Shown: positions 17,307-25,790, counted from the first letter of the stretch. The stretch: DNA of 64,000 nucleotides from Lewinellaceae bacterium (GCA_020636005.1 JACJYR010000001.1:2732501-2796500); one strand, 5' to 3'. Numbers and translations: made by a program. Notes: generated by a model not told the origin, from the letters alone.

Positions 17307-19235
17307 TTAGCCACCTATAGGGTTTGGGGCATAAGGCCCCAACTCGCTAATAAAACGACTGGCATGTAACAAGGCAACGCCATTTTGAAGCGTCGCAGGT
17401 GTGATTCCAGCACCCATTGCATTAGCCATAGCCATGTAGCGGCTGTATGTTAAAATTAAAGTGCCAGGCTTGTTTTCTCGTTGGATAGATTTTACTCTGG
17501 TAATACCTACATAAAAAAGCCGTCTTTGCTCTTCGAGGTCAGCATCTTGTTCAGCCTGTGTAAGATCAGTATCGGGTTGCTTAGGCAAAAGGCCATCCAC
17601 GCACCCGGCAATAATAGTTACAGGCGAACTCAAACCCTTACTTTTATGAAGACTCATGATTCGGACTTCTTCAATTTCAAGCGGGATGTCTGGCTGGGAA
17701 ATGGCAGATGATAGTTCCGTCAAAAAGATGACAGGATCTTCGGTTCCGATTTCCTCAATGGTGCGTAGTGCCAAAGTTCGCAAATCCCGTACGCTTTCAT
17801 CCCCGTCGGGAAATAAATCATCAATTACACGGCTGAAGTCACCATATGCGGAAAGCGTTTCCAAATCAGATATCAATTCCCTAAATTGAGCTACCAGTTG
17901 TTGGGTATGCGACAACCTTAGAGTTCCTGCCTCTAACTGGCTCATGCACGCCCACGGAGTCATGCCATGCTGTTCACAGTACTCCCGCACTCTCTTATAG
18001 GCAGGAGCACGCCAATTATTACTATTGAGTCCCAGTAACCATCTCAATGCCACGCGGTCATCTCTGTTTACAAATAATTTAAGAAGTGCAAACCTTTTTT
18101 GGGTTTCTTCTGCATCAAGTTCAGCTTCTGCATAATAAGATTTTACTGGTATGGCACGCCCGACAAGCTCATTATAAATTGGGGTGCCAATAACTCCTCG
18201 CTGCGCCAAAACTAAAATCTCTCCTGGCGTGTAACCTTGACCCAGCAGGCTTGTGATGAGGTCAGCAACCCCTCTGACCTCCCTGTCCAAAGCGTCATAT
18301 TGAATGATTCTTACGTCTCCCTCCCCGTTTTCGTAAATCGGAGTCAGGCTACGGGGCTGAGGCCGACTTTGGTTATGCGATATCAGGCTGTTAGCCATCT
18401 GTGTAACCCTCACCGGGCATCGGCGGCATTCCCCCAATGTAATATCATGGGTGTTTGGCCTGGTTGTATGCCAGTTTCGTATACCCTCTGGATGTGCATG
18501 CTTAAAGCTATAAATAGACTGGTCGTCATCACCTACAATGCATACTTGTGCCTGCTCCGATAAGAATTGAATAACGCCTTGTTCCGCCCTGTTCAGGTCT
18601 TGATATTCGTCAACAAGAATATGTGCGAATTCAGTCCGTTCAGGGGCTAAAGGATTTAAACGCAGGTATTCATATACTTGGGGAATGACTTCCCCTATTA
18701 GCATGGCCCGGTGAAATCTCATCCACCCTAACAGGTCATCTTCAAATGCCCTGTCATCCGGGGAAAGAGCGTACCCGGGCTGATGTATTTGAAGACGTGC
18801 CCATGCAGCCTCATAAGCTTTGATCTTCCTCCGAACTGCCCTGATTCCACCATGTTGGTCTTGCAAGTCAGCCTCTAAAACCTTGATTTCAAACTCGTTT
18901 AAAGGCCGGGGCGTTCTTCCTGTCACTTGCAATACGTGATTACGCATCAGAATGCGGAAGGAGAGGCTATGCAACGTAACACCTTGTATATCCTCGCAGC
19001 CCTCAACTCCCATACCTACAAGCTCGCGATGCAGGTCTTCCGCAGCAACACGAGTGAAAGTAACAGGTAAAATGGATGAAGCTGCCTCACCTTCTTCAAG
19101 AAGCCGTGCAACCCTCCTTTTCATTGCAAAGGATTTTCCCGTACCGGGGCCAGCAATTACCCGTAAACTGGGATTTGGTGAAGCTGCTATATCGTAAGCC
19201 GCTGAATTTATATCCAAATTATCTGACCAAGGCAT
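17307..19235 (-). CDS. UvrD/PcrA-like superfamily 1 helicase
   Basis: A 642-residue ATP-dependent 3'-5' DNA helicase. All main motifs are present: Walker A AGPGTGKSFAMKRRV, Ia PVTFTRVAAEDL, Walker B LVDEYQDLNRAEQ, III VGDDDQSIYSF, V MSLHKSKGLSSPV and VI FYVGITRVKS. It lacks extra nuclease domains. It is the last minus-strand gene of the AT-rich cargo, separated by 187 bases from acpS, so it may have its own promoter. UvrD-like helicases are frequent in defence loci, but a role with the operon upstream is inference from position. Confidence 0.92.
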   Translation of the reverse strand: MPWSDNLDINSAAYDIAASPNPSLRVIAGPGTGKSFAMKRRVARLLEEGEAASSILPVTFTRVAAEDLHRELVGMGVEGCEDIQGVTLHSLSFRILMRNHVLQVTGRTPRPLNEFEIKVLEADLQDQHGGIRAVRRKIKAYEAAWARLQIHQPGYALSPDDRAFEDDLLGWMRFHRAMLIGEVIPQVYEYLRLNPLAPERTEFAHILVDEYQDLNRAEQGVIQFLSEQAQVCIVGDDDQSIYSFKHAHPEGIRNWHTTRPNTHDITLGECRRCPVRVTQMANSLISHNQSRPQPRSLTPIYENGEGDVRIIQYDALDREVRGVADLITSLLGQGYTPGEILVLAQRGVIGTPIYNELVGRAIPVKSYYAEAELDAEETQKRFALLKLFVNRDDRVALRWLLGLNSNNWRAPAYKRVREYCEQHGMTPWACMSQLEAGTLRLSHTQQLVAQFRELISDLETLSAYGDFSRVIDDLFPDGDESVRDLRTLALRTIEEIGTEDPVIFLTELSSAISQPDIPLEIEEVRIMSLHKSKGLSSPVTIIAGCVDGLLPKQPDTDLTQAEQDADLEEQRRLFYVGITRVKSIQRENKPGTLILTYSRYMAMANAMGAGITPATLQNGVALLHASRFISELGPYAPNPIGG

Positions 19236-19422
19236 GGTTAAGACATTAAAGTAATCAATTGTACAAAGTTACAACTATCCAATGATACAGTCTCAATTAC
19301 ACTAAATAAATAATCAATTTGGTTTGAAATGCAACACAACCTATTCAAAATACAGATACAGTGAAAATCACGAAATGAAATCCAATGATATTTGAAAAAT
19401 GTTTGGAATCTTTGAGACAGTA

Positions 19423-19800
19423 CTAATATTTCTCGGCAACAACAAAAGCTACTGTATGGCTTAAGGAATGACTGATACTTAAATGCCATTTACCTATTTC
19501 TTTGCCATCCGAAATTTTTTTAACCATTCCAGTTATTTCAATCGTTGGTTCACCTGTCTGGAGTTGGAGTATCTGAATATCAGACAGTGAAATACCATCT
19601 TGCATTCCAGTGCCTAAACATTTAAGAACTGCTTCTTTGACAGCAAATCTTCCTGCTAAAAATTTAATGGAATTATTTTCCCATAGAAGCTCAAGTTCTT
19701 TTTCTGATAGGAACCTCCGTAGCAAATTTTCATCCTGCAACCAATTCAATTTTTCTGCAATTTCATGATCAACCATATCACACCCGATTCCGATTATCAT
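19423..19800 (-). CDS. acpS: holo-acyl-carrier-protein synthase (AcpS)
   Basis: A 4'-phosphopantetheinyl transferase of 125 residues, the usual AcpS length. Signature parts are visible: GIGCDMVDHE at the N-terminus with the metal-binding aspartate, FLAGRFAVKEAVLKCLGTG, and the closing WHLSISHSLSHTVAFVVAE. It would transfer phosphopantetheine from CoA to a carrier protein. No acyl carrier protein gene is visible in the operon, so its substrate is either the host ACP or an unrecognised partner. It starts 34 bases after the HEPN gene and is probably the last gene of the operon. Confidence 0.9.
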   Translation of the reverse strand: MIIGIGCDMVDHEIAEKLNWLQDENLLRRFLSEKELELLWENNSIKFLAGRFAVKEAVLKCLGTGMQDGISLSDIQILQLQTGEPTIEITGMVKKISDGKEIGKWHLSISHSLSHTVAFVVAEKY

Positions 19801-19834
19801 AAGATATTATGTATTTAAATGATTGTTTATAGTA

Positions 19835-20563
19835 TTATTCTAAAGTGTCATAGATTCCTTTGAGCAGTTCTTCTACCGCTTTGATGCGTACATCCATTTG
19901 TGATAAAGATTTGAATTCTGCTTTTGACTTCAATGTTTTAACACTCTGTTTCGTAATCTTAACTGCCATTTCAAATAAAAAGTCAGATATTTCTTCATAC
20001 TCAGCCGTATCAATTTTCAATGCATGCTTGAATGCCGTTTGTTTAAATTCTTCCGAAAAAAATTTTTTCAAATACTTCAAGGTATAATAACCACCATGAT
20101 GAACTAGGAGATTACGCTTTGTAGCTACGTCATTAAACCTCTTTTCATCTATTGTTGAAAAAGGTGAAATTCCTACCAAATCACGAAACAAGCCATTAAT
20201 TGCTTTAGCTGTCCCAAAATCATATTTTTCGGCCAAAAGAAAACCAATGTTCCGATTGAATTTTTCGTTTAAGGAGACTATAGTTGAGAATTCAATTGTA
20301 GGCTCATTTCTCCTAAATGCAAAATCTTTAATAAGCGACGGAAAAATATTTGCTATCGCAGCAAATTGGTGCTTACAAAAAGCTTCAAAATAACCGAACA
20401 ACCCAATAAATGCAACTTGCGAAGATGGGTTAATCTCTGTATAGTACACGTCATTCTTGTGATTTTGAACGACGTAAAAAAGGCTGTGGAATTCCATTTC
20501 AAATAGCAAGAAAGGGGATATTTCTCCTATAAAGTAGTCACTAGATTTGTAGCTCTCTTTCAT
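19835..20563 (-). CDS. HEPN-like protein, candidate RNase effector
   Basis: A 242-residue, mainly helical protein. Near residue 150 it has KRNLLVHHGGYYT, which gives the R-x4-H motif (RNLLVH) of HEPN ribonucleases; a helical region precedes it (AFIGLFGYFEAFCKHQFAAIANIF) as in MAE_28990-like and related HEPN families. HEPN proteins often act as RNA-cutting effectors in toxin-antitoxin and abortive-infection systems. It lies 23 bases after the MazG_C-like gene. Family assignment rests on the motif and helix pattern, not on a search. Confidence 0.65.
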   Translation of the reverse strand: MKESYKSSDYFIGEISPFLLFEMEFHSLFYVVQNHKNDVYYTEINPSSQVAFIGLFGYFEAFCKHQFAAIANIFPSLIKDFAFRRNEPTIEFSTIVSLNEKFNRNIGFLLAEKYDFGTAKAINGLFRDLVGISPFSTIDEKRFNDVATKRNLLVHHGGYYTLKYLKKFFSEEFKQTAFKHALKIDTAEYEEISDFLFEMAVKITKQSVKTLKSKAEFKSLSQMDVRIKAVEELLKGIYDTLE

Positions 20564-20586
20564 ATATCGAAGTGTTAGACAAACCT

Positions 20587-21159
20587 CTATTTTTCATACA
20601 GCGCTGTTCTGTTAATCATGTCAAAGTGTATTGTCCCGCCATCGTTTGCAAGCAGGTTACAAAACAATGAATACCCAATAAAAATTGCTTCTCTCCAATC
20701 TTTTTTTGAACGCACATTGACCTCAAAAGGCGCAGTCATTTCTTTTATAATAGTCAACAGCTGGCCACTTATCTTTTCTTTGTTCGTAAAAAATTGATTT
20801 TGTCTGGCCTTGTTGAAAACCAAGAGGGAAATGGCTTCTTCAGTTATTGTTGCTCTTGCCCCATCTTCAATTTCATCAATGTGTGGCGCACTTTTTCGTT
20901 TCCGCTTCATCATAGACCTTATACATGGCGACCATCCCAAAATGGCTGCAAAAGTATAGTGAAACACATCATGAAACCTGTAGCCATCATTCTCTTTCGA
21001 ATTATCATCTAACAAGTCGCCGACTTGTACCCCATCTACTAAAACTCTCGTTCTTAATTTAACGCTAGCTTTTACAGGGTCAAATTTAACAGTAAATTTT
21101 CTTGGAAGTTGCTCCCTCTGATTGAAGGTGGAATCAAAAAAGAAATTAAGATTTTTCAT
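20587..21159 (-). CDS. MazG_C-like protein of base-modification operons
   Basis: A 190-residue protein. The blocks LPRKFTVKF, GDLLDDNSKENDGYRFHDVFH, AAILGWSPCIRSMMKRKRKS and IDEIEDGARATITEEAISLLVF resemble, from memory, the C-terminal domain found with MazG nucleotide pyrophosphohydrolases in predicted DNA hypermodification gene clusters. The usual N-terminal MazG domain is absent. The acidic EDGA...TEE pair could bind metal. Only four bases separate it from the dCTP-deaminase-like gene, so the two are tightly coupled. Enzyme activity is unproven. Confidence 0.55.
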   Translation of the reverse strand: MKNLNFFFDSTFNQREQLPRKFTVKFDPVKASVKLRTRVLVDGVQVGDLLDDNSKENDGYRFHDVFHYTFAAILGWSPCIRSMMKRKRKSAPHIDEIEDGARATITEEAISLLVFNKARQNQFFTNKEKISGQLLTIIKEMTAPFEVNVRSKKDWREAIFIGYSLFCNLLANDGGTIHFDMINRTALYEK

Positions 21160-21163
21160 TGCT

Positions 21164-22015
21164 TTAGTCTTTTTTGGAGTGTGGTTGAATGATTTGCTGC
21201 TTCTTACTTTCTAAACTTTCTATTTCCAATAATAGGGCCTTTTTCTGAATCAATAGGTTGTTCAATATGGAATCAGCTTCAATTTCCTCCGACTTTTTGT
21301 TGTATCCCTTGTTGATACCATTTTGATAGACGCCCCATTCCAAAAAGAGCTTAAGGGCAATAACTATCAAAATTCCCAATCCGGTTCTAAAAATATAGTC
21401 TCTGGTAGTAGCCTTTGAATTGAGATCCTGATAGTTGGAATTTATTTTTTCCAGCAGGACATTCGGAGAAGCCAGTTCACTCGAATTGAGCGCATCAATA
21501 TATTTTAGCGGGATATTAGTCTGGCCTTGATGTTCTCCATCGTATGAGTCGGCGTCCATTTCTGGGACACTCAATTCAGCGAACCATATCAAAAAGTAAG
21601 GCTGTCCTTTTTCTAAAGAAATAGGGCCTGAACCAGCATTGAATACCGAAAAAACAAGTTTCCCTTCAAAGCCAGGATCAACATGAAACCCAGAAACATT
21701 GACTAGGCCCCTAAGTTTTATACCCGCTCGTATCGAAATAAAAGCAATCTTATCCTTTGGTATCCTTACACTTTCTTCTGTTAAAAGCAGTGCAAACTGA
21801 CCAGGATTAATAATGACTTGCTCTCTTTCCTTAGTTAATATCTGCCTTTTTTTGTCTTTCGAATCCGTTTGAAAAACTTCATCGCCTAAAGATAACTCAT
21901 ATGCTCCTTGTTTAATTCTTTGAGACATCCTCATAGAATCGGGTAATGGAGAAATTACACTTTTTGCTTCAATAAGCTGTTTTAATTTTTCAGTTCCTAA
22001 GTACGACATGGTCAA
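21164..22015 (-). CDS. dCTP-deaminase-fold membrane protein, catalytically dead
   Basis: A 283-residue protein. Residues about 30-175 are a dCTP deaminase/dUTPase-fold domain (GAYELSLGDEVF, INPGQFALLLTEESVRIP, GFHVDPGFEGKLVFSVFNAGSGPISL, GQPYFLIWF). The catalytic glutamate of Dcd, in the VLEFYN block, aligns with serine in VFSVFN, and the nucleotide-binding SSLAR element is replaced. A transmembrane helix follows at about 208-230 and then a coiled coil. I infer a membrane-bound nucleotide sensor or scaffold rather than an enzyme. It is 18 bases downstream of the HMUDK-like gene. Confidence 0.75.
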   Translation of the reverse strand: MTMSYLGTEKLKQLIEAKSVISPLPDSMRMSQRIKQGAYELSLGDEVFQTDSKDKKRQILTKEREQVIINPGQFALLLTEESVRIPKDKIAFISIRAGIKLRGLVNVSGFHVDPGFEGKLVFSVFNAGSGPISLEKGQPYFLIWFAELSVPEMDADSYDGEHQGQTNIPLKYIDALNSSELASPNVLLEKINSNYQDLNSKATTRDYIFRTGLGILIVIALKLFLEWGVYQNGINKGYNKKSEEIEADSILNNLLIQKKALLLEIESLESKKQQIIQPHSKKD

Positions 22016-22033
22016 ATCGAATTTATAATTAGA

Positions 22034-23086
22034 TTATACTATTTTATGGTTCAGCTCCCATTTTGGAGGGAACCACAATTTAATGGGCTTGGGGTTTATC
22101 TTATAGGACTGCTTTATTTTGATCCTATCGCTATCGCCCTTTATTGTCGGGTGTTTGACTCTGGCATATTTATCTACCTCACAAAAAAGGTTCTGACAGT
22201 CGATCAATTGCAATGGTCGGCCCCAAAGGGTTTTGAATACAAGCCCTAGCCTATCAAACTCTATTTCTTGCCGGTCTGCCATAAACTTGATTATTTCAAC
22301 ATTACTTAATCCAGCCTTCTCAACGAAACATTTACTAATGCCGCTATTGGCACCTGGCCCTGGAACTACAAAGTCGGATTCTGAAAAGTTGATTATTGGA
22401 GAGTAGTTTATATCTATTAGAAGTTGATAAGCCAAAAAATCTCCCAACCCCGGAAATTGTTTTATTATCTCAAAGGATTGCTGCATAGTTCTTGCATCGG
22501 CCAACCGCAAGTGGGTTTCTTTTTTTATTATCAGTTCAATCAGTTTCAGATGATTTGAATGTTTCCTTTTATGGCCAAATTGTGATTGACCTGAAGGCAT
22601 AATATAGGCCGCTGAATAAATTTTCTTACCTGTCGCCATTGCTGTGGTAAGGATTTCGTCATAATACTTGAAATTATATCCTTCTAAGGTAGGACACCCA
22701 ACTTTTTCACATAACAATTCCCAAGTATCAATCTTGTTAAATAATTTGAATAAGAAAATCCTAAATAAAACCTCTATGGGTGAGTTTGGTAGATCATCAT
22801 TATAAATTACATTTTTGATTAAATATTGACTGACCCGGTCAGCGGCACGATAAACATTTGTGAACCTATATTTATTGATAATCGGATCTGATGACCATGG
22901 ATAGCTTCCATTTTCCAATCTACTAAAAAAAACATCCTGTCGAATTGTCGCAAACTTCCAATAACTGTCATACACTTCTGTCACTCTAGCCGGTGATATA
23001 GGATTGTGAATTGTAAACCCAGAACCCTTCTTTGGAGAAGAACTTGACGAACCTGTTATTGTTGAAAAGTTCTGTTTACGATTCAT
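22034..23086 (-). CDS. HMUDK / thymine-pyrophosphorylase-like HhH protein
   Basis: A 350-residue protein. SYWKFATIRQDVFFSRLENG, YRFTNVYRAADRVSQYLIKNVIY and LFRIFLFKLFNKIDTWELL, then LGDFLAYQLLIDINYS and DFVVPGPGANSGISKCF, match the helical family called 5-hmdU DNA kinase helical domain or alpha-glutamyl/putrescinyl-thymine pyrophosphorylase, linked to thymine hypermodification in phages and bacteria. FPGLGDFLAYQ resembles a helix-hairpin-helix glycosylase motif. No Walker A motif is present, so it is not itself a P-loop kinase. The ATG at 23086 overlaps the thymidylate-synthase-like gene by 11 bases. Confidence 0.75.
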   Translation of the reverse strand: MNRKQNFSTITGSSSSSPKKGSGFTIHNPISPARVTEVYDSYWKFATIRQDVFFSRLENGSYPWSSDPIINKYRFTNVYRAADRVSQYLIKNVIYNDDLPNSPIEVLFRIFLFKLFNKIDTWELLCEKVGCPTLEGYNFKYYDEILTTAMATGKKIYSAAYIMPSGQSQFGHKRKHSNHLKLIELIIKKETHLRLADARTMQQSFEIIKQFPGLGDFLAYQLLIDINYSPIINFSESDFVVPGPGANSGISKCFVEKAGLSNVEIIKFMADRQEIEFDRLGLVFKTLWGRPLQLIDCQNLFCEVDKYARVKHPTIKGDSDRIKIKQSYKINPKPIKLWFPPKWELNHKIV

Positions 23087-23846
23087 GATGGTTTTTGCTA
23101 TTAATCTTTTCCAATAATTTTTTGGCTTGTTCCTTCGTGAGTTCATCAAGTTTTTCAATACCCACAAAGCAATTGACTCGATCTAAGCGAAGGTTAGATT
23201 CTTGTGCTATGAATTTTCCAAGATTTATCAATCCAAGCCAGTTGCCATAAGCTCTTTGGTAAAGGTATTGGAGAGCATAAAAGCTGTTCAAAATCAGCCC
23301 TCCATTTTCCGTCTTATGGAATGTCACGTGTTGTAAACAAGGAAATCTCTGATATGGTCCATTGGTATGATCCTTTGTTGGGTCAAATATGGATGCCTGA
23401 AGTTTTGAGCGCCTTATCGTTGATGGACTCAATAATGAAGATATAATAATTTCTAATTGGTTGATTTTCTGATTGCCTGAATCAAAAGCTATTAACCTCT
23501 CAAAATATGTTCCCCTATTGTTTCTGGCATCAATTCCTTTTAATCTAGGCATAATATCGTTGTATTCTTCATAAAGCCTATGCCTATTCTCCCCACAAAA
23601 AGAGTATAGGGAACTTGGGAAAATTGTTTCTGATACTATCCTGATAGAATCCATTTGATTTTCTTCCAAACTTGAATCCAAAACCGTTCTAGCGCGCTCA
23701 GACTCTTCGAACTCAGTTAGAGTCAGTACTAACGGAGAAATTTCGATGCCTGGGTTGTCAAGAATAAATTGTACCGCTTTGCACCAGGCAGCAGACAAAA
23801 CAGCATCTTCAATCATGAACGGAGTAGAATTCATCAGTTTATTCAT
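23076..23846 (-). CDS. thymidylate-synthase homologue
   Basis: A 256-residue divergent member of the thymidylate synthase / pyrimidine hydroxymethylase fold. Evidence: YNDIMPRLKGIDARNNRGTY, RRSKLQASIFDP, FPCLQHVTFHK with a cysteine placed like the catalytic cysteine of the TS motif PCHxxxQF, and YLYQRAYGNWLGLINLGKFIA, placed like the QRSxDxxLGxPxN block. TS homologues in modification operons make 5-substituted pyrimidine nucleotides. Whether this one methylates, hydroxymethylates or only binds nucleotide is open. It overlaps its neighbours on both sides (8 and 11 bases). Confidence 0.7.
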   Translation of the reverse strand: MNKLMNSTPFMIEDAVLSAAWCKAVQFILDNPGIEISPLVLTLTEFEESERARTVLDSSLEENQMDSIRIVSETIFPSSLYSFCGENRHRLYEEYNDIMPRLKGIDARNNRGTYFERLIAFDSGNQKINQLEIIISSLLSPSTIRRSKLQASIFDPTKDHTNGPYQRFPCLQHVTFHKTENGGLILNSFYALQYLYQRAYGNWLGLINLGKFIAQESNLRLDRVNCFVGIEKLDELTKEQAKKLLEKINSKNHHES

Positions 23847-24714
23847 TATTTTCTAAATGACGATACTCGGCCAACCCAACATAGCCTTGGTTTTGTATCC
23901 TAATAAAAAAGCCATTTCCCGAATTGGATTCAACTGCACGAACTATTCCGGGCTTTGTTGCGGTATAGATGTCGCCGACAGTTAATTTTTTTAGGTTTTC
24001 TAAATGTTTTCCCTCAGTTATAAATCCTGGGGGTAAAATCAAGTAGTTGGACATCTCAAGGTCAATAACAGAAACTGATGAGCAATCGTCCAACATTTTA
24101 AAGTGCGCTTTGGGAATATCTGCTCCAGCGATATGAGCAAGTATGGTTGATGGGGTATATTTTAGTAGCAATTCCGTCTTGGAAGGGGTAATTAATTTGT
24201 TGAATTTGCAATGCAATACCAAAGATCGGTATCCTGTACCAAAAACCGAGGAAATCATAAAGTAATGCAAAGGTGTAGCTTGATTTGGCTCAATGTTTCT
24301 TTTGACAAACTCTGCCTGAATGCCCAAAATTGGCATGAGCAAAGCGCCTGCAAAAGCATCAACTAAAATCTCTTCCTCGATGTCCGACGATGCGTTTTTA
24401 TTTTGGCTTTGATCGGATAGAACATCTACTTTAGTTCCATGGTTAAATCGATGATGGCCGAGCTCATGAGCACAGGTATAACATCTTCTAGGGTAGGGTC
24501 GTTGATTCGAAATAAGGATTGTTGGAAAATTGCCGCTCTCTTGTGCAATATACATGCCTTCCATGTTAATATCTACAAATCGAACAGTTATTCCCAACTC
24601 AGTGCAAATATCATAGATGTTGACTGGTTGGTACATGTTCAGCCCAAGCTCCATGCGAACATTGTCTGCTTCTCTCAAAGCATGTGTGAATAATTCTCGA
24701 TTCATAAAAATCAT
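23839..24714 (-). CDS. ImmA/IrrE-family metallopeptidase
   Basis: A 291-residue zinc protease-like protein. The active site is HELGHHRFNHG at about residue 87, with the downstream acidic helix EEEILVDAFAGALLMP. Such proteins cleave partner XRE repressors after a signal, as ImmA does for ImmR in ICEBs1 and IrrE for DdrO. Its start overlaps the stop of the XRE gene by one base, the classic repressor-protease pair. The C-terminal 110 residues, ending in a beta-rich NGFFIRIQNQGYVGLAEYR, could be the sensor part. Confidence 0.9.
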   Translation of the reverse strand: MIFMNRELFTHALREADNVRMELGLNMYQPVNIYDICTELGITVRFVDINMEGMYIAQESGNFPTILISNQRPYPRRCYTCAHELGHHRFNHGTKVDVLSDQSQNKNASSDIEEEILVDAFAGALLMPILGIQAEFVKRNIEPNQATPLHYFMISSVFGTGYRSLVLHCKFNKLITPSKTELLLKYTPSTILAHIAGADIPKAHFKMLDDCSSVSVIDLEMSNYLILPPGFITEGKHLENLKKLTVGDIYTATKPGIVRAVESNSGNGFFIRIQNQGYVGLAEYRHLENNE

Positions 24715-25055
24715 TACTTAGGGAGGATTTTCAATATATCCAACAGCTTTTGAACTTCCTCTGGCTTCAACTTGCTCAATTCCCTTGCAGCAAATTTTAA
24801 TTGATTGTTTGCTTTGCCATCATTTTCATCCTCACGCATTAAAAGCCATGAGGAATCGACCCTATACAAATCAGAGAACTGGAGCAGTTCTTCAGCACTT
24901 ACCTTTCTTCTTCCTGATTCAATCTCTGAAATAGCAGGTCTTTGGAGATTTAATTTCTCAGCAGCCTGAGCTTGTGAGAGCCCAGCCAAGATACGGGCCT
25001 CTTTTAACCTTGCTGCAATCTGTTCACGATCAGAAGGTGATTTTCTACTTTCCAT
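24714..25055 (-). CDS. XRE-family repressor, partner of ImmA/IrrE
   Basis: A 113-residue transcription factor. The Cro/CI-type HTH is at residues 12-66 (IAARLKEARILAGLSQAQAAEKLNLQRPAISEIESGRRKVSAEELL), followed by a short C-terminal helix region. It is the expected substrate of the ImmA/IrrE protease encoded next. It probably binds the palindromes at 25335-25364 and keeps the operon off until cleaved; this is inference from known pairs. Confidence 0.9.
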   Translation of the reverse strand: MESRKSPSDREQIAARLKEARILAGLSQAQAAEKLNLQRPAISEIESGRRKVSAEELLQFSDLYRVDSSWLLMREDENDGKANNQLKFAARELSKLKPEEVQKLLDILKILPK

Positions 25056-25332
25056 CTTTTAGTACTTTGACAAGTTTTTTTGTTGCTTCCTTGATAGATA
25101 GTTGTTTTCGAGAACTCTTATCATAGAAGGGGTAACAGTTGTTTGGAATTGACACCCCCAATTTATTGCCTATCCTTCCTATGATGTTAACAAGAATATG
25201 ACTTGTTATCCCACCAATACTGCCTGGACAAACATCGGAAGAGATAGGTGCATTAATCTTAAGCAAGTCTTTCACTTCCTTAAGGGAGTTCATTATTTCG
25301 TTTTCGACTGTTGTATGATCTAGGGCTTTCAT
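25045..25332 (-). CDS. small unknown protein, first gene of the operon
   Basis: A 95-residue protein without a recognised family. The ATG at 25332 lies two bases from the operator palindrome; an upstream in-frame ATG at 25380 would translate through the operators and is less likely. Visible are HTTVENEIMNSLKEVKDLLK and the stretch CPGSIGGITSHILVNIIGRIGNKLG. Its end overlaps the XRE gene by 11 bases, so it is part of the same regulated unit and could be an accessory sensor or antitoxin. Confidence 0.6.
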   Translation of the reverse strand: MKALDHTTVENEIMNSLKEVKDLLKINAPISSDVCPGSIGGITSHILVNIIGRIGNKLGVSIPNNCYPFYDKSSRKQLSIKEATKKLVKVLKDGK

Positions 25333-25334
25333 AA

Positions 25335-25364
25335 TTGTATGAATTTCGTACAAAATTAGTACGA
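25335..25364. promoter_or_regulatory. two overlapping palindromic operators
   Basis: TTGTATGAATTTCGTACAA (25335-25353) is a near-perfect 19-bp palindrome, and TCGTACAAAATTAGTACGA (25346-25364) is a second one sharing eight bases with it. They sit directly before the first start codon of the operon, the natural place for XRE repressor binding. Confidence 0.75.
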
Positions 25365-25513
25365 TTTTCATAACAATCAAATATTTTGATAAAATTTTTT
25401 AAAAAAGATTGCATTTACTATAAAGTGGTTTCTTTCGGCATGTCCAACTTGTCTACATGTTACGGCTATTAGAACAAAGGTGAAAAACCCTAAACCTTCC
25501 TAGGGCTAAGGAA

Positions 25514-25717
25514 ATGATTGACCTAACCCGATACCGAAAATTAGCTTTAGACCTGAGAAAATACAGAACCGAAGCCCTTCTTGCCGAGGGCGCAATCACC
25601 TGCGATAACGTCCATACCAACATAGCCCTCAAACACAACCACATGTACAACCGCCTTGCACACCTGGATTTGCTGGACGATCTTTTGTCCAAGCAACCCG
25701 ACCTGTTCGGTTTTTGA
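25514..25717 (+). CDS. hypothetical small protein
   Basis: A 67-residue protein, unknown. It is helical and charged (LTRYRKLALDLRKYRTEALLAEG, MYNRLAHLDLLDDLLSKQPDLFGF). It is the first gene of the GC-rich backbone right of the AT-rich cargo and is oriented away from it. Confidence 0.5.
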   Translation: MIDLTRYRKLALDLRKYRTEALLAEGAITCDNVHTNIALKHNHMYNRLAHLDLLDDLLSKQPDLFGF

Positions 25718-25790
25718 AAGGGGCAAGCAAGTGAGGCCGCCCACACATAAAAACTTTGGCCGACGTGTCCCATAAACAAACACCAATAAT

